The notes under the pieces: model-generated | Database searches by the model: none | What the model was told of the DNA's origin: nothing | What the model saw: only the letters and a program-made list of their open reading frames with translations | Translations under genes and position numbers: made by a program | Assembly: GCA_034409055.1 (NCBI GenBank) | Contig: DAOUMU010000381.1 | Location: 1 to 64,000 of the forward strand | Source: DAOUMU01 sp034409055 | GTDB lineage: Bacteria; Chloroflexota; Anaerolineae; 4572-78; J111 | DNA length: 64,000 nt | Reading direction: 5' to 3' | In this document: positions 17,347 through 26,469 of the stretch, piece after piece | Position numbering within the stretch: position 1 is the stretch's first letter | How the letters are laid out: the number at the start of each line of letters is the position of its first letter

Positions 17347-17991
17347 ATGATTACTGGCTTAAATAATCTAGATTTATTACTGATCCTGATTCTATTCATC
17401 GGGGCATTAATTGGTCTGGTCAGGGGAGCCCTGGCTCAGTTAATTTCTGCCATTAGTATCTGGTTAGGGTTGGTGGTTACCCTCTGGCTTTACAAACCGT
17501 TCAGTTTCCGCATTCTACAAGGGATAGGCATGAGTAAGAACAGCGCCGATACCCTGGCCTTTTTTATCTTGCTGATTGTCTTTTTTAACGCGGTCAGACT
17601 GCTTGTAAGATATCTGACCGTACCTCCTGAAGAAAGGAAACGGAAAAAGAAAAGTAAGGAGGACCCCTTGGCCGACGCAGCCAAATCAGCCACAGAGCGA
17701 TTTGTGCTTGGCCCCCTCAACGCCCTGGGGGGGGTCGTCATGGGACTGATCTTAACCATCCTCTGGGTAGCCATTGTTATGGGCGCCCTCCAATTTATTC
17801 TGCAGGATGCGGTTTTTGAAGCCGGGGTGCCAAAACCTGGCCTGGCCAGAGAGTTAAAACAATCCCTGCTGGTGAGATCTTTTTTTAACCAGGTTCTCTG
17901 GGTACTGGCTCAATCGGTTGATTTCTTCATTCCCAAAAATGCTGACATATTCAGGGTTGTTCTGGGGAAAATCCTTGGTACGACAGGCTAA
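17347..17991 (+). CDS. CvpA family membrane protein
   Basis: A 214-residue protein from ATG 17347; GGGAGG about 6 bases upstream favours this over the earlier in-frame ATG at 17332. Four hydrophobic segments, with the typical CvpA start (LDLLLILILFIGALIGLVRG), then a basic loop (ERKRKKKSKED) and a further span. The ribosome binding site overlaps the end of hutH, so the two are likely co-transcribed. The next gene is mutS2, a neighbour often seen for cvpA. The family's exact function is unsettled. Confidence 0.88.
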   Translation: MITGLNNLDLLLILILFIGALIGLVRGALAQLISAISIWLGLVVTLWLYKPFSFRILQGIGMSKNSADTLAFFILLIVFFNAVRLLVRYLTVPPEERKRKKKSKEDPLADAAKSATERFVLGPLNALGGVVMGLILTILWVAIVMGALQFILQDAVFEAGVPKPGLARELKQSLLVRSFFNQVLWVLAQSVDFFIPKNADIFRVVLGKILGTTG

Positions 17992-18022
17992 ATCCGAACA
18001 GCCTCCCATCATATTCAACATA

Positions 18023-18106
18023 GGGGCCAGGGATCAGTCAGCAGAGACTGGGGAATAAGGCAAATATTATTTTTCAAACGCTGATTCTCGATCCCGGCCC
18101 CTTTTT
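18023..18106 (+). terminator. Long inverted repeat with T-run between cvpA and mutS2
   Basis: Arm ggggccagggatcag (18023-18037) pairs with ctgattctcgatcccggcccc (18081-18101) and is followed by five T residues. It probably terminates the hutH-cvpA transcript or attenuates reading into mutS2. The ORF starts 15 bases after it, with no clear ribosome binding site. Confidence 0.6.
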
Positions 18107-18120
18107 ACTGATTCGACAAC

Positions 18121-20778
18121 ATGCAACATAATTATTCTGTAGAAAAACATCTTAATACCCTCGAATTCCCAAAAATCCTGGAGCGATTAGCTTATTACGC
18201 CATGTTTTCGGCCAGCAAAGAGTTGGCGCTGGCTTTGCAACCGAGCCCTTATCTGGCCGAAGTACAAGCCTGGCAAACCGAAACGACAGAGGCATATCAC
18301 CTCTTGTCGGTCAAAGTCAACATTGGCGTCGGTAGTGCGCGCGATGTACGGCCTCTGGTGGAGCGGGCTCGTAAGGGGGCCAGTTTATCCCCGGCAGAGT
18401 TACTGGAAATACGCCAGACTCTGATGGCTGGTCGCAATTTGCAGCGAACCATTGTCCGGTTGGCCGAGTCCTATCCTCGCCTGGCCGATATTGCCGGTCG
18501 CATTGAACCTTGCCCCGGTGTGATCAACGAAATTGGCCAGGCCATTGACGAACGAGGAGAGGTCAAAAGTATCGCCAGTCCCACCCTGGCCCGCATTCGG
18601 CGGGAGTTGGAAACTGCCTACGGTCGCTTAATGGATAAGTTGAATCGTATCATTACCTCTACCCAATACCGTCATTACCTGCAAGAGACGTTGATAACAC
18701 AGCGAGCCGGACGCTATGTTGTCCCCCTCAAAGCAGAGTTTAAGGGCAAAATCCAGGGAGTCATTCACGACCAAAGCGCCAGTGGAGCCACCCTCTTTAT
18801 CGAACCCTTGACCACGGTCGAGCTTAATAACAGGTGGCGACAACTACAACTGGATGAAGCCGATGAAATCAGACGAATTTTAGCCGAGCTATCGGCGTTG
18901 GTGGGGCGCCAGGGTCGATTTATCCAACACACGGTGGCGGCTTTGGCCGAGCTTGACCTGGCGCTGGCCAAGGCCAAATATGCCGCAGCCATCGATGCCG
19001 TGGAACCGGTTCTGTTCAGTCTCAGTGGATCCAATTTTTGCGGAGTGAGGCACGCCCACGTGCCGAATAACGCCGCACGTAGGCGTGCTGGCTCCTCAAA
19101 TTTGGATCTACTGAGTCTGGATGAGCAGCAAGGCGACAAACCGGGCCGCACCCTGACCAATACAGAAACACGGAGGAGCACAGACCCGGCAGATTCCTCC
19201 ACGCCGTCCCGGCCTGCTGCGTCTCCCCCCGTATTTGACCTGATCGCTGCTCGCCACCCCCTGCTTGACCCCAAGACGGTTGTTCCCATCGACGTAACGT
19301 TAGCCCCGGATACTCGAATCCTGGTGATTACCGGTCCCAATACCGGCGGTAAAACCGTGTCGCTCAAAACGGTGGGCTTACTGGCCGCAATGACTCAGGC
19401 CGGTTTGCGCATCCCGGCCGCTGAAGGCTCTACCCTGCCGATTTTCAATCATATCCTGGCCGATATTGGCGACGAGCAGTCAATCGAGCAAAGTCTGTCC
19501 ACCTTTTCCTCCCACATGACCAATATTGTGCAGATTTTGGCCCAATGTGACCGGCACTCCCTGGTCATTTTGGACGAGTTAGGGGCTGGCACCGACCCTG
19601 TTGAAGGCTCTGCCCTGGCCCGTTCAATCTTGTCTTACCTGCTCAAGCAAGAGGTGACCACTTTTGTCGCTACCCATTATTCAGAATTAAAAGCCTATGC
19701 CCACGCCACCCCCGGCATAGCCAACGCCAGCATGGAATTCGACCTGGACACCCTGGCCCCTACCTATCGTCTGCGGATTGGACTACCGGGAGCCTCCAAT
19801 GCTTTTGCCATCGCCCGGCGGCTGGGATTAAGGGAGGAGATTATCAACCAGGCCCGGGGTCTGGTCGGCGAGGACGCCCGGCAAATCGAGGCGATGCTGG
19901 TCGAAATAAAGGCCCAAACCGAGGCGGCTCACCGCATCCGGCGCCTGGCCGAGGCCGAGCAAGAAAAAGTACAAGATTCTGCCAAAGAACTTGAACGCCG
20001 CCTGGCAGAAATTGATGCCGAGCGACGTGACATTCTCAACTCGACCCGGGCCGATGCTCGGCGTGAGATTAAGGCCGTTCGGGAAGAAATCAGAGCACTC
20101 AAAACACAGGCGCAAGCTCTGCTCCAGTCGTCGCCAGAAACAACCAAACAGGCTGACGGAAACCAACTTCAAAAATCGGGTGTTCCAGAACGGCCAGCCG
20201 AGACCGGTCCAATCAGTGTGGCCGATATTGAGACTCGCCTGGAAAAACTGGAAAGGAAAACCTTGCCCGAAGAAGCGCCACAAATCTCTACTGTTTCCCC
20301 CGAACGGGAGCAGGCAAAGTTGAAAGGTCCTATTCGCCCTGGCGACAAAGTTTTTATCAACCAATTTGATACCATCGGTGAAGTCATGGCCGTGCAGAAC
20401 GAGCAGGTTGACATACAACTGGGTCACTTTCGGACGACGGTGCCTCTGGTTGAGGTGGAGTTGCGCGCTAGAGAGGCGTCATCTCAACCGGAGTCGAGGC
20501 AAAGTGTGCAAGTTCCGGCCGTTGAGTCACCGGGAATGGAGTTGGATTTACGGGGACAAGTGGCGGCGGATGCGCTCCTGTCCCTGGATCAATACCTGGA
20601 TCAAGCTTTTTTGGCTCAGTTACCCTGGGTGCGCATTATCCACGGCAAAGGCAGCGGTACGCTACGCCAGGCGGTACGCCAGGAGTTAAGTAGCCATCCC
20701 CTGATCAAGTCCTATCGTCCTGGCGAACGAGGTGAGGGGGGCGAAGGGGTAACGGTCGCCAAGTTGGCGCTTGGCTAG
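18121..20778 (+). CDS. mutS2: Endonuclease MutS2 with an in-frame insert
   Basis: MutS-family ATPase linked to ribosome rescue and recombination suppression. Domains in order: MutS core and lever (about 1-300), ATPase (about 365-560) with Walker A GPNTGGKT at 405-412 and LVILDELGAGTDPVEGSALA, a coiled coil (about 570-680), and a C-terminal Smr domain (about 808-885) with LDLRGQ and IHGKGSGTLR. At 885 residues it is about 100 longer than usual. The excess is mainly a Ser/Pro/Arg-rich stretch at about 301-365, just before AARHPLL, plus a Gln/Pro-rich linker before Smr. The DNA of the first insert is a palindromic repeat. Confidence 0.95.
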   Translation: MQHNYSVEKHLNTLEFPKILERLAYYAMFSASKELALALQPSPYLAEVQAWQTETTEAYHLLSVKVNIGVGSARDVRPLVERARKGASLSPAELLEIRQTLMAGRNLQRTIVRLAESYPRLADIAGRIEPCPGVINEIGQAIDERGEVKSIASPTLARIRRELETAYGRLMDKLNRIITSTQYRHYLQETLITQRAGRYVVPLKAEFKGKIQGVIHDQSASGATLFIEPLTTVELNNRWRQLQLDEADEIRRILAELSALVGRQGRFIQHTVAALAELDLALAKAKYAAAIDAVEPVLFSLSGSNFCGVRHAHVPNNAARRRAGSSNLDLLSLDEQQGDKPGRTLTNTETRRSTDPADSSTPSRPAASPPVFDLIAARHPLLDPKTVVPIDVTLAPDTRILVITGPNTGGKTVSLKTVGLLAAMTQAGLRIPAAEGSTLPIFNHILADIGDEQSIEQSLSTFSSHMTNIVQILAQCDRHSLVILDELGAGTDPVEGSALARSILSYLLKQEVTTFVATHYSELKAYAHATPGIANASMEFDLDTLAPTYRLRIGLPGASNAFAIARRLGLREEIINQARGLVGEDARQIEAMLVEIKAQTEAAHRIRRLAEAEQEKVQDSAKELERRLAEIDAERRDILNSTRADARREIKAVREEIRALKTQAQALLQSSPETTKQADGNQLQKSGVPERPAETGPISVADIETRLEKLERKTLPEEAPQISTVSPEREQAKLKGPIRPGDKVFINQFDTIGEVMAVQNEQVDIQLGHFRTTVPLVEVELRAREASSQPESRQSVQVPAVESPGMELDLRGQVAADALLSLDQYLDQAFLAQLPWVRIIHGKGSGTLRQAVRQELSSHPLIKSYRPGERGEGGEGVTVAKLALG
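19021..19115. repeat. Palindromic repeat inserted in the mutS2 coding sequence
   Basis: Arms of about 43 and 41 bases: ctcagtggatccaa through cacgcccacgtgc on the left (19021-19063), and gcacgtaggcgtg through ttggatctactgag on the right (19075-19115). They are largely complementary across an 11-base loop. The reading frame stays open through the whole element, so it is translated as part of MutS2. Confidence 0.8.
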
Positions 20779-20802
20779 GTTCTGTTGACATCTGTCCAAA
20801 AA

Positions 20803-20903
20803 TGTCATTCCGAGGAGCATAGCGACGAGGAATCTCCGGCAACGAGGACAAATTCAAGGCGAAATAGGAGATTCTTCGCTCCCCTTGGTCGCTCAGAATG
20901 ACA
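20803..20903. repeat. Dispersed repeat, TGTCATTC...GAATGACA family
   Basis: Starts tgtcattccgaggagc and ends gctcagaatgacat, an inverted pair about 100 bases apart, with internal gaggaatctcc and ggagattcttcgc halves. It lies in the convergent gap between mutS2 and the subtilase gene. Further copies are at about 36020-36103 and 59766-59878. Confidence 0.8.
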
Positions 20904-20943
20904 TAATCCGAAATGCCAACACGCCCTAAATGAATCACGACCG

Positions 20944-22689
20944 TCACTCTTTCCGGCCTGATTGGGATTTCAAGATAATTGGCAAATAGTGCCTATCTAA
21001 GGTGGGTACATAGTTAAGATAAACCTCAGTGCTCCGGCTGCCAAGCTTCAGGCCTGAAGCATTTGTCCCGTTAATGACCACCGTGGTATGGTAGGTACCA
21101 TAAGCCAGAGGCCGGGTGGCCACCAAGGTCACCAGGAGCGGTGAGGAAGCAGTTGACACCGTGCCGGATGAGGGGGACAGACTCAACCAGGAAACGGTAG
21201 GGGAGATGGCGGCCTGCCAGGTGATCGGCTGTGAGTCAGCGGACATAAGTTGAACATGGCTCAAAGCCGGAACAGAGGTGTGACTGTCGTCAACAAGAAA
21301 GTCCACCCGGTTGGGAGAGGTTTGCAGGCTGACCAGGGCCTCGAGCGCCTGCCGGGCATTGATGCGCCCGTGGCCATATTCAACATCGTGACCGGCCGGT
21401 CCTAAATCGTCGGCAGTGGCTTCAATAATAGCACGCACATTGGCCCGGGACTGGCCAGGGCTGAAGGACCAGAGCAGCCCAGCCAGCCCGGCCACATGGG
21501 CAGTGGCCATAGAGGTGCCGTTCTTGTAGCCATAACCGCCGATGAGGGTGCTATAAATGTTTTCTCCCGGCGCGGCAATATCTAAGCGACTGCCGCCGTT
21601 TGAGAGAGGCAATCTCAGATCAAAACGGGTGGTGGCGCCCACGGCAAATGCTTCATCCAGGGCCGCGGGACAGCTAACGAAAGCAGCACTCCCATTTCCA
21701 GAGGCGACCACCGTCAATACGTCGTTGTTCAAAGCATTTTGCATGGCCTCACGAATTGTTTCAAATCCAGGGCAAGGATAAGAAGTGCCTAAAGCCCCCA
21801 AACTGATATTAATGACTTTGGCCCCATTGGCCACGGCGTAATTAATGCCCTTGGCCAGACTGCTAACGGTACCTTTGCCAAACGCGTCGACTACTTTGAC
21901 CGGCATCATTCGGGTCCCCCAACTGACTCCGGCGATACCTTTACCATTGTTCCCGGTGGCGGCCGCGATGCCGGCTACATGAGAACCGTGGTCATTTTCA
22001 TCATCCGGGTCATTATCCTCAGACGACTTGCATCTGAACGCGCTGCTATTCTGGGCAGAGTTGCAAAAATCCCAACCAGACCGGTCGTCAATATAGCCAT
22101 TCTGATCATCATCAATGCCGTTGGCCGGTATTTCATCACTGTTAAGCCATATCCTGACCTGAAGGTCCTCGTGGTCCAGGTCAACCCCTGAGTCGGCGAT
22201 AGCAATGATGATATCGCTGAGGCCAGGATGGATGTCCCAGGCTTCGGGGGCGTCGATGTCAGCATCTGGTATACCGCCCGTCTGGCCGATATTGTGTAGA
22301 CTCCACTGCAAAGAAAAGTTGGCATCGTTAGGCGAGCCGGCCACAGTGATGATGTGATTCAGTTCAGCAAATTTTACATCCGGCCGGGCCAACAGAGTGG
22401 CGATTGCCTCGGCCTCGCGGCCTGGCGTGACCTGGATCCGCATGACCTCACTGTAGGGCAAAACCTCTAGCGGATAGAAGCCCTCGGTTTGCAGCGTACT
22501 CTCAGCACCGGATAAACCCACGTCTGAACGGAATTTGACCAGGATTTCACCGGGCACAAAAGGGGGGAACGGTCTATCAAGCGGTGGTTCCTGGGCTAAG
22601 CCAGGTGATACCCCCAGAAATAGACCGATCAACAAGGCACTGACAATAAATATTGGTTTAGGAACCGACATTTTTCCGGTCAACAGCAT
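20944..22689 (-). CDS. Secreted S8 (subtilisin-family) serine peptidase
   Basis: A 581-residue secreted protease (an in-frame ATG at 22671 gives a more typical signal peptide, ending near GLAQ). An N-terminal inhibitor-like propeptide contains VPGEILVKFRSD. The catalytic domain has Asp in IAIADSGVDLDHEDL, His in NDHGSHVAGIAA and Ser in NGTSMATAHVAGLAG. The last 120 residues form a BACON-like beta domain (SWLSLSPSSGTVSTASSPLL) and a short tail YLPIILKSQ. It is divergent from a Tat-exported protein, with about 120 bases between them. Confidence 0.95.
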   Translation of the reverse strand: MLLTGKMSVPKPIFIVSALLIGLFLGVSPGLAQEPPLDRPFPPFVPGEILVKFRSDVGLSGAESTLQTEGFYPLEVLPYSEVMRIQVTPGREAEAIATLLARPDVKFAELNHIITVAGSPNDANFSLQWSLHNIGQTGGIPDADIDAPEAWDIHPGLSDIIIAIADSGVDLDHEDLQVRIWLNSDEIPANGIDDDQNGYIDDRSGWDFCNSAQNSSAFRCKSSEDNDPDDENDHGSHVAGIAAATGNNGKGIAGVSWGTRMMPVKVVDAFGKGTVSSLAKGINYAVANGAKVINISLGALGTSYPCPGFETIREAMQNALNNDVLTVVASGNGSAAFVSCPAALDEAFAVGATTRFDLRLPLSNGGSRLDIAAPGENIYSTLIGGYGYKNGTSMATAHVAGLAGLLWSFSPGQSRANVRAIIEATADDLGPAGHDVEYGHGRINARQALEALVSLQTSPNRVDFLVDDSHTSVPALSHVQLMSADSQPITWQAAISPTVSWLSLSPSSGTVSTASSPLLVTLVATRPLAYGTYHTTVVINGTNASGLKLGSRSTEVYLNYVPTLDRHYLPIILKSQSGRKE

Positions 22690-22807
22690 GCCCTTTCTGA
22701 GAAGGATATCATAGTTTAATCAAAAGTATTTGCAAATAACAGGCTATCACAGTAAAGTGGTGACATTTGTCAGGGTAAATCGCAGCAACAAACCTGGTGA
22801 AGATTAT

Positions 22808-23461
22808 ATGATGCAGAGGAAAGAGTCCCAAATCGAAAGGCTGGGCCGCCGCCGGTTGTTGAAGATTCTTGGCGTTGCCGGTGGAGCAGTGGCCACTTCG
22901 ACGTTAGTCCCCGGTCAGTGGGTCAAGCCCGTGGTTCAAGTGGGTCTGTTACCGGCCCACGCGGCGATATCCCTCCAACCCCCATTTGGCCCGGCCGGTA
23001 GCCTGACCGTTACCGCCACTTGGACCGATAATGATAATGACGCGGACATCGACTTGATCGTAGTAGAACCGGGTGGTACGGTCGTTCACCCATTTTGGGG
23101 AGTCACCGCCGGGACGACCGCCATCCATAGCGGCGATGTTTCGAACGGCACGGGACCGGAAACGGTCACCGTGCCGGCCGACGGCGCTATACCGGGCACA
23201 TACGGCATATATCTGGCCAATGATGAATCAAACGCTGTGACCGTGACCGTCACCGTCACCACCGAAGCCGGAACCGCGATCTTCAATAGAGTTTTAACGA
23301 GTTTCGCCTCCAACAGCGGTACAGCTTACGTGGCGAATATTAATTTCCCAGGAGGCGCACCTGCTGAGCAGACCGGCTCGATCCCCCCGGGTATCATACC
23401 GGGTTTGCCGCTTGATCTAGAGAGCTTGCCTGAAGGCCGTCACTCTAGAAAGAAGAGGTAA
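22808..23461 (+). CDS. Tat-exported beta-sandwich protein (YfaP-like)
   Basis: A 217-residue protein if started at ATG 22808 (22811 is equally possible). The N-terminus has a twin-arginine signal (GRRRLLKILGVAGGAVATST) ending near LLPAHA. The mature part is a beta-rich domain containing TATWTDNDNDADIDLIVVEP, resembling the YfaP/DUF2135 type, and a Pro/Gly-rich basic tail. The divergent neighbour is a secreted subtilase, so this could be a substrate or a co-secreted surface protein; that is inference. The 3' end overlaps the convergent isomerase gene by 17 bases. Confidence 0.8.
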   Translation: MMQRKESQIERLGRRRLLKILGVAGGAVATSTLVPGQWVKPVVQVGLLPAHAAISLQPPFGPAGSLTVTATWTDNDNDADIDLIVVEPGGTVVHPFWGVTAGTTAIHSGDVSNGTGPETVTVPADGAIPGTYGIYLANDESNAVTVTVTVTTEAGTAIFNRVLTSFASNSGTAYVANINFPGGAPAEQTGSIPPGIIPGLPLDLESLPEGRHSRKKR

Positions 23462-24215
23462 CCTGGCCCATCTGCCGCAAATTTTCCAGGCTGATTCTTA
23501 AGCTCTCAAACGGGTCACCAGGACAGCTATCTTGCTCGACAATGTACCATTTAGCCCCGCCAACCTCAGCCGCCTCAAAAATACCCGGCCAATCCAGCAC
23601 CCCGCTGCCAACTTCGGCAAAGGTGGGTGGCTGGGTGGCCGTCATATCTTTTAAGTGGATCAGGGGGACCCGGCCTGGCCAGCGACGCAGGTAGGCAACC
23701 GGGTCTACACCGCCAAATTGAAGCCAGTAGGTATCGGCCTCAAGCTGCACATGGGCCGGGTCACTGTTCTCCAGCAAGATATCCAGCGCGTAGGAGCCAT
23801 TGAATTGAACCAACTCAAAATCGTGATGATGGTAGCACAGTTGCAGCCCCCCGGCCCGGCAACGCTCGCCGATTCGGTTCAACTCCTCAGCCAAAGCCCG
23901 ATAGCCGGCTGCGTCACCGCGTTGCTCTGGCGGTAGCCAGGGACAAACCAGGTAGGCTGCGCCCAGGGCCAGGTAGGTTTCAATTTGGCGGTCCAGGTTA
24001 TGCCGCAAGTCGGCCAGCGGAACGTGAGCGCTGATACAAACCAGGTCTAACTCCTTGAGGATTTGCGCTAATTCCGCTGCTGTCAAGTCAAAGGTGCCGG
24101 CCAACTCGACGCCGGCATAGGCAAGCCCGGCTACCCGCCGTAAGGCCCCGACAAAATCCTCAGCCGCAGCCTGGCGCACTGTATACATTTGAGCGGCAAT
24201 AGGTAGATGAGACAT
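23445..24215 (-). CDS. Sugar phosphate isomerase/epimerase-like TIM-barrel protein
   Basis: A 256-residue AP-endonuclease-2-fold protein. ATG 24215 is chosen because GGAGG lies directly upstream. Metal-site segments visible are LCYHHHDFE, QLEADTYWLQFGG, LIHLKDM and YIVEQDSCPG. Last gene of a four-gene minus-strand set (ThuA, two Gfo/Idh/MocA oxidoreductases, this). In such sets the fold can act as an isomerase or as a 3-keto-glycoside eliminase; the sequence alone does not decide. Confidence 0.9.
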   Translation of the reverse strand: MSHLPIAAQMYTVRQAAAEDFVGALRRVAGLAYAGVELAGTFDLTAAELAQILKELDLVCISAHVPLADLRHNLDRQIETYLALGAAYLVCPWLPPEQRGDAAGYRALAEELNRIGERCRAGGLQLCYHHHDFELVQFNGSYALDILLENSDPAHVQLEADTYWLQFGGVDPVAYLRRWPGRVPLIHLKDMTATQPPTFAEVGSGVLDWPGIFEAAEVGGAKWYIVEQDSCPGDPFESLRISLENLRQMGQVTSSF

Positions 24216-24246
24216 TTTTTCCTCCATAATTTATTCAACTAACCGA

Positions 24247-25326
24247 CTACCTCCCCCACTCCATCGGCGCGGGCGGCATAAAGTCGGAGCGAATTTGGAC
24301 AGGTTCGTTGCGTTCCATGGATCGAGTAATCGCCCGCAGGATGTCAACCACGTGGGCAGCATGCTCCCCCGTGGCCCGATGAGGCCGTTTGGCGACGATG
24401 GCTTTGGCCATATCCAGCACAGCCCGTCCCCACTCAACTTTGCTGGAGCCCTGGTAAGCCTCTTTGAGCAAAGGCACCGGCGCATACGGCTGGCCGTACT
24501 CGGCAAACTCAACCGTGCCGTCGAAGTTATGCCAGCTCGACAGATACAACGAGCCAAGGTCCCCGTGAAATTCGATGCCGCTTTGCTTGCTGTGATGTCC
24601 CACGTAAAAGTTGGTCGTTAGCCGGACCACGGTACCGTTGAGCAGTTCCACGGTAGCCACAACAAAATCTGGGGTTTTGAGCTGGAAAGGGACGCCCTCC
24701 CATGTGGCCCGGTTGAGCTGAAGAATGGTGCCGTAGGCCCAGACTCGCCGGGCCGGGCCGAAGATGGCCGTCAAGAGGGTCAGGGGATAGACCCCCACGT
24801 CGAACAGCGCCCCCACTTCGTAGAAGGGAGCAGGGGCCGGATGCCACTGCTCAATACGGCCCCAGTTTACCTCGGCATAGGCCACCCGCACCCGACCTAA
24901 ACGGCCTTCTCTGATCACCTTCCAGGCCGTCTGTTGGCCCTCTCCCATAATGGTGAACGGGGAACAACCGAGCCGTAGCCCCTTCTGTCCGGCCAGATCG
25001 ACCAGTTCCCAGGCCTCCTCTTCAGTTAAGGCCAGAGGCTTCTCACTGTGAACGTGTTTACCGGCCATCAGACACCGGCGATTGACCGCATAATGGGCAT
25101 GATGGACGGTCAAATTGACCACCAGTTCAACGGCCCTATCCGCCAGCAAAGCCGCGACAGAGGGATAGGCCCGGCAACTGTATTTGGCGGCCAAGGCCTC
25201 GGCACGTTGTACCTCCAGGTCGGCCGCACCGACGAGCTTGATCTGGGGGTAGTTCGACAGATTTTCGGCATACTTATCTGCGATGTTACCACAGCCAATG
25301 ATGGCCACGCCTAGTTTGTTGGTCAT
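24247..25326 (-). CDS. Gfo/Idh/MocA family oxidoreductase
   Basis: NAD(P)-dependent sugar oxidoreductase of 359 residues. The N-terminal Rossmann fold starts VAIIGCGNIADKYAENL, and the EKP motif in HSEKPLALTEEEAWELV carries the conserved catalytic Lys. The C-terminal alpha/beta domain has YEVGALFDVGVYPLTLL. Start ATG 25326. Part of the ThuA cassette, between the isomerase and a second oxidoreductase. Likely oxidises or reduces a sugar at C3, by family analogy. Confidence 0.93.
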   Translation of the reverse strand: MTNKLGVAIIGCGNIADKYAENLSNYPQIKLVGAADLEVQRAEALAAKYSCRAYPSVAALLADRAVELVVNLTVHHAHYAVNRRCLMAGKHVHSEKPLALTEEEAWELVDLAGQKGLRLGCSPFTIMGEGQQTAWKVIREGRLGRVRVAYAEVNWGRIEQWHPAPAPFYEVGALFDVGVYPLTLLTAIFGPARRVWAYGTILQLNRATWEGVPFQLKTPDFVVATVELLNGTVVRLTTNFYVGHHSKQSGIEFHGDLGSLYLSSWHNFDGTVEFAEYGQPYAPVPLLKEAYQGSSKVEWGRAVLDMAKAIVAKRPHRATGEHAAHVVDILRAITRSMERNEPVQIRSDFMPPAPMEWGR

Positions 25327-25446
25327 GTTCAGTAACTCCTATGGTCGTTATTCAAAAAATCTTTGCTTAAGCAAGCTACGTGTTGCGTGTTGTGTGTATC
25401 TTCTGTATCTTCTCTAATAGACTGGTCATCAGCGAAACATCCGCCC

Positions 25447-26430
25447 TTACTCCATCGGATATTTCAATCCCCATTGGGCGCGAATTTGGTCCATCGTTTT
25501 CATAATGGCCAGCGTTTCGTCAAGGGGCATTGTTTCGCTTTCCAATTGGCCGGCGCGCAAGCAGTTCATCACTTCGATGGCCTCATAATTGTAGCCATTA
25601 CCTTCAAGGGGCACCTCGATCAGTTCATCTGTCTGGCCGGCGACGGACAGGGTCATATAGGTCGGTCTGAACATAGGGGCGTGAATCCGAATCCGGCCCC
25701 GGCTGCCCATCAGGAGCGCTTCGCCGGGGGTGTCGGTACGGATGGCCGCGTACAAAGTGGCCAGTTGGTCCTGATCGTATCCCAAGATCACGGCAGTCTG
25801 CTCGTCTACACCGGTTTGACCGAGGTGAGCCATACCGGTGATGCGGGTGGGCGAGCCAAATAGCAGCGAAGCCAGCGAAACCGGATAGATGCCAACATCC
25901 AACAAGGCCCCACCGCCCAATTCTGGCTTGAACAAGCGGTGGTGCGGATCAAAGGCGGCCCGAAAACCCAGGTCGGCCACCAGCATACGGACCCGGCCAA
26001 TCACCCCGTCCGCCAATAACTGCCGCACTTTGACCATGAGCGGAATAAAGCGGGTCCACATCGCTTCCATCAAAAAGAGTTGCTGCTGCCGGGCGAACTG
26101 AATAACCGCCTCGGCCTCGGCCGCGTTGATGGTGAAAGGCTTTTCGCACAACACCGCCTTACCGGCCTGCAAACAGAGCAGGCTGTTTTCTTTGTGCAGC
26201 GAGTGGGGCGTCGAGACGTAGACCACATCAACCCCGGCATCATCGACCAGGGCTTCGTAGCTGCCGTGGCGATGGGGTACACCAAACATGTCGGCAAATT
26301 TGTTTGCCGCCGCAGCGGTACGCGAACCAACGGCGACCAGTTCGGCCTCGGGCAGGACGGTCAAGCCCGTGGCAAACTTTTTGGCAATCTGGCCCGTGCC
26401 CATAATGCCCCAGCGAATTTTGTCGGTCAT
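25447..26430 (-). CDS. Gfo/Idh/MocA family oxidoreductase
   Basis: Second oxidoreductase of the cassette, 327 residues. It has the Rossmann motif GIMGTGQIAKKFATGL, YVSTPHSLH, LCEKPFTINAAEAE with the catalytic Lys, and GGALLDVGIYPVSLASLLF. Only moderately similar to the neighbouring oxidoreductase, so the pair probably acts on different substrates or in opposite directions. Spacing is 120 bases to the downstream gene and 39 to the upstream ThuA stop. Confidence 0.93.
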   Translation of the reverse strand: MTDKIRWGIMGTGQIAKKFATGLTVLPEAELVAVGSRTAAAANKFADMFGVPHRHGSYEALVDDAGVDVVYVSTPHSLHKENSLLCLQAGKAVLCEKPFTINAAEAEAVIQFARQQQLFLMEAMWTRFIPLMVKVRQLLADGVIGRVRMLVADLGFRAAFDPHHRLFKPELGGGALLDVGIYPVSLASLLFGSPTRITGMAHLGQTGVDEQTAVILGYDQDQLATLYAAIRTDTPGEALLMGSRGRIRIHAPMFRPTYMTLSVAGQTDELIEVPLEGNGYNYEAIEVMNCLRAGQLESETMPLDETLAIMKTMDQIRAQWGLKYPME

Positions 26431-26469
26431 CTTTAGCTCCTTGATTTATTTGGGTGTGTTTAAAACTCC

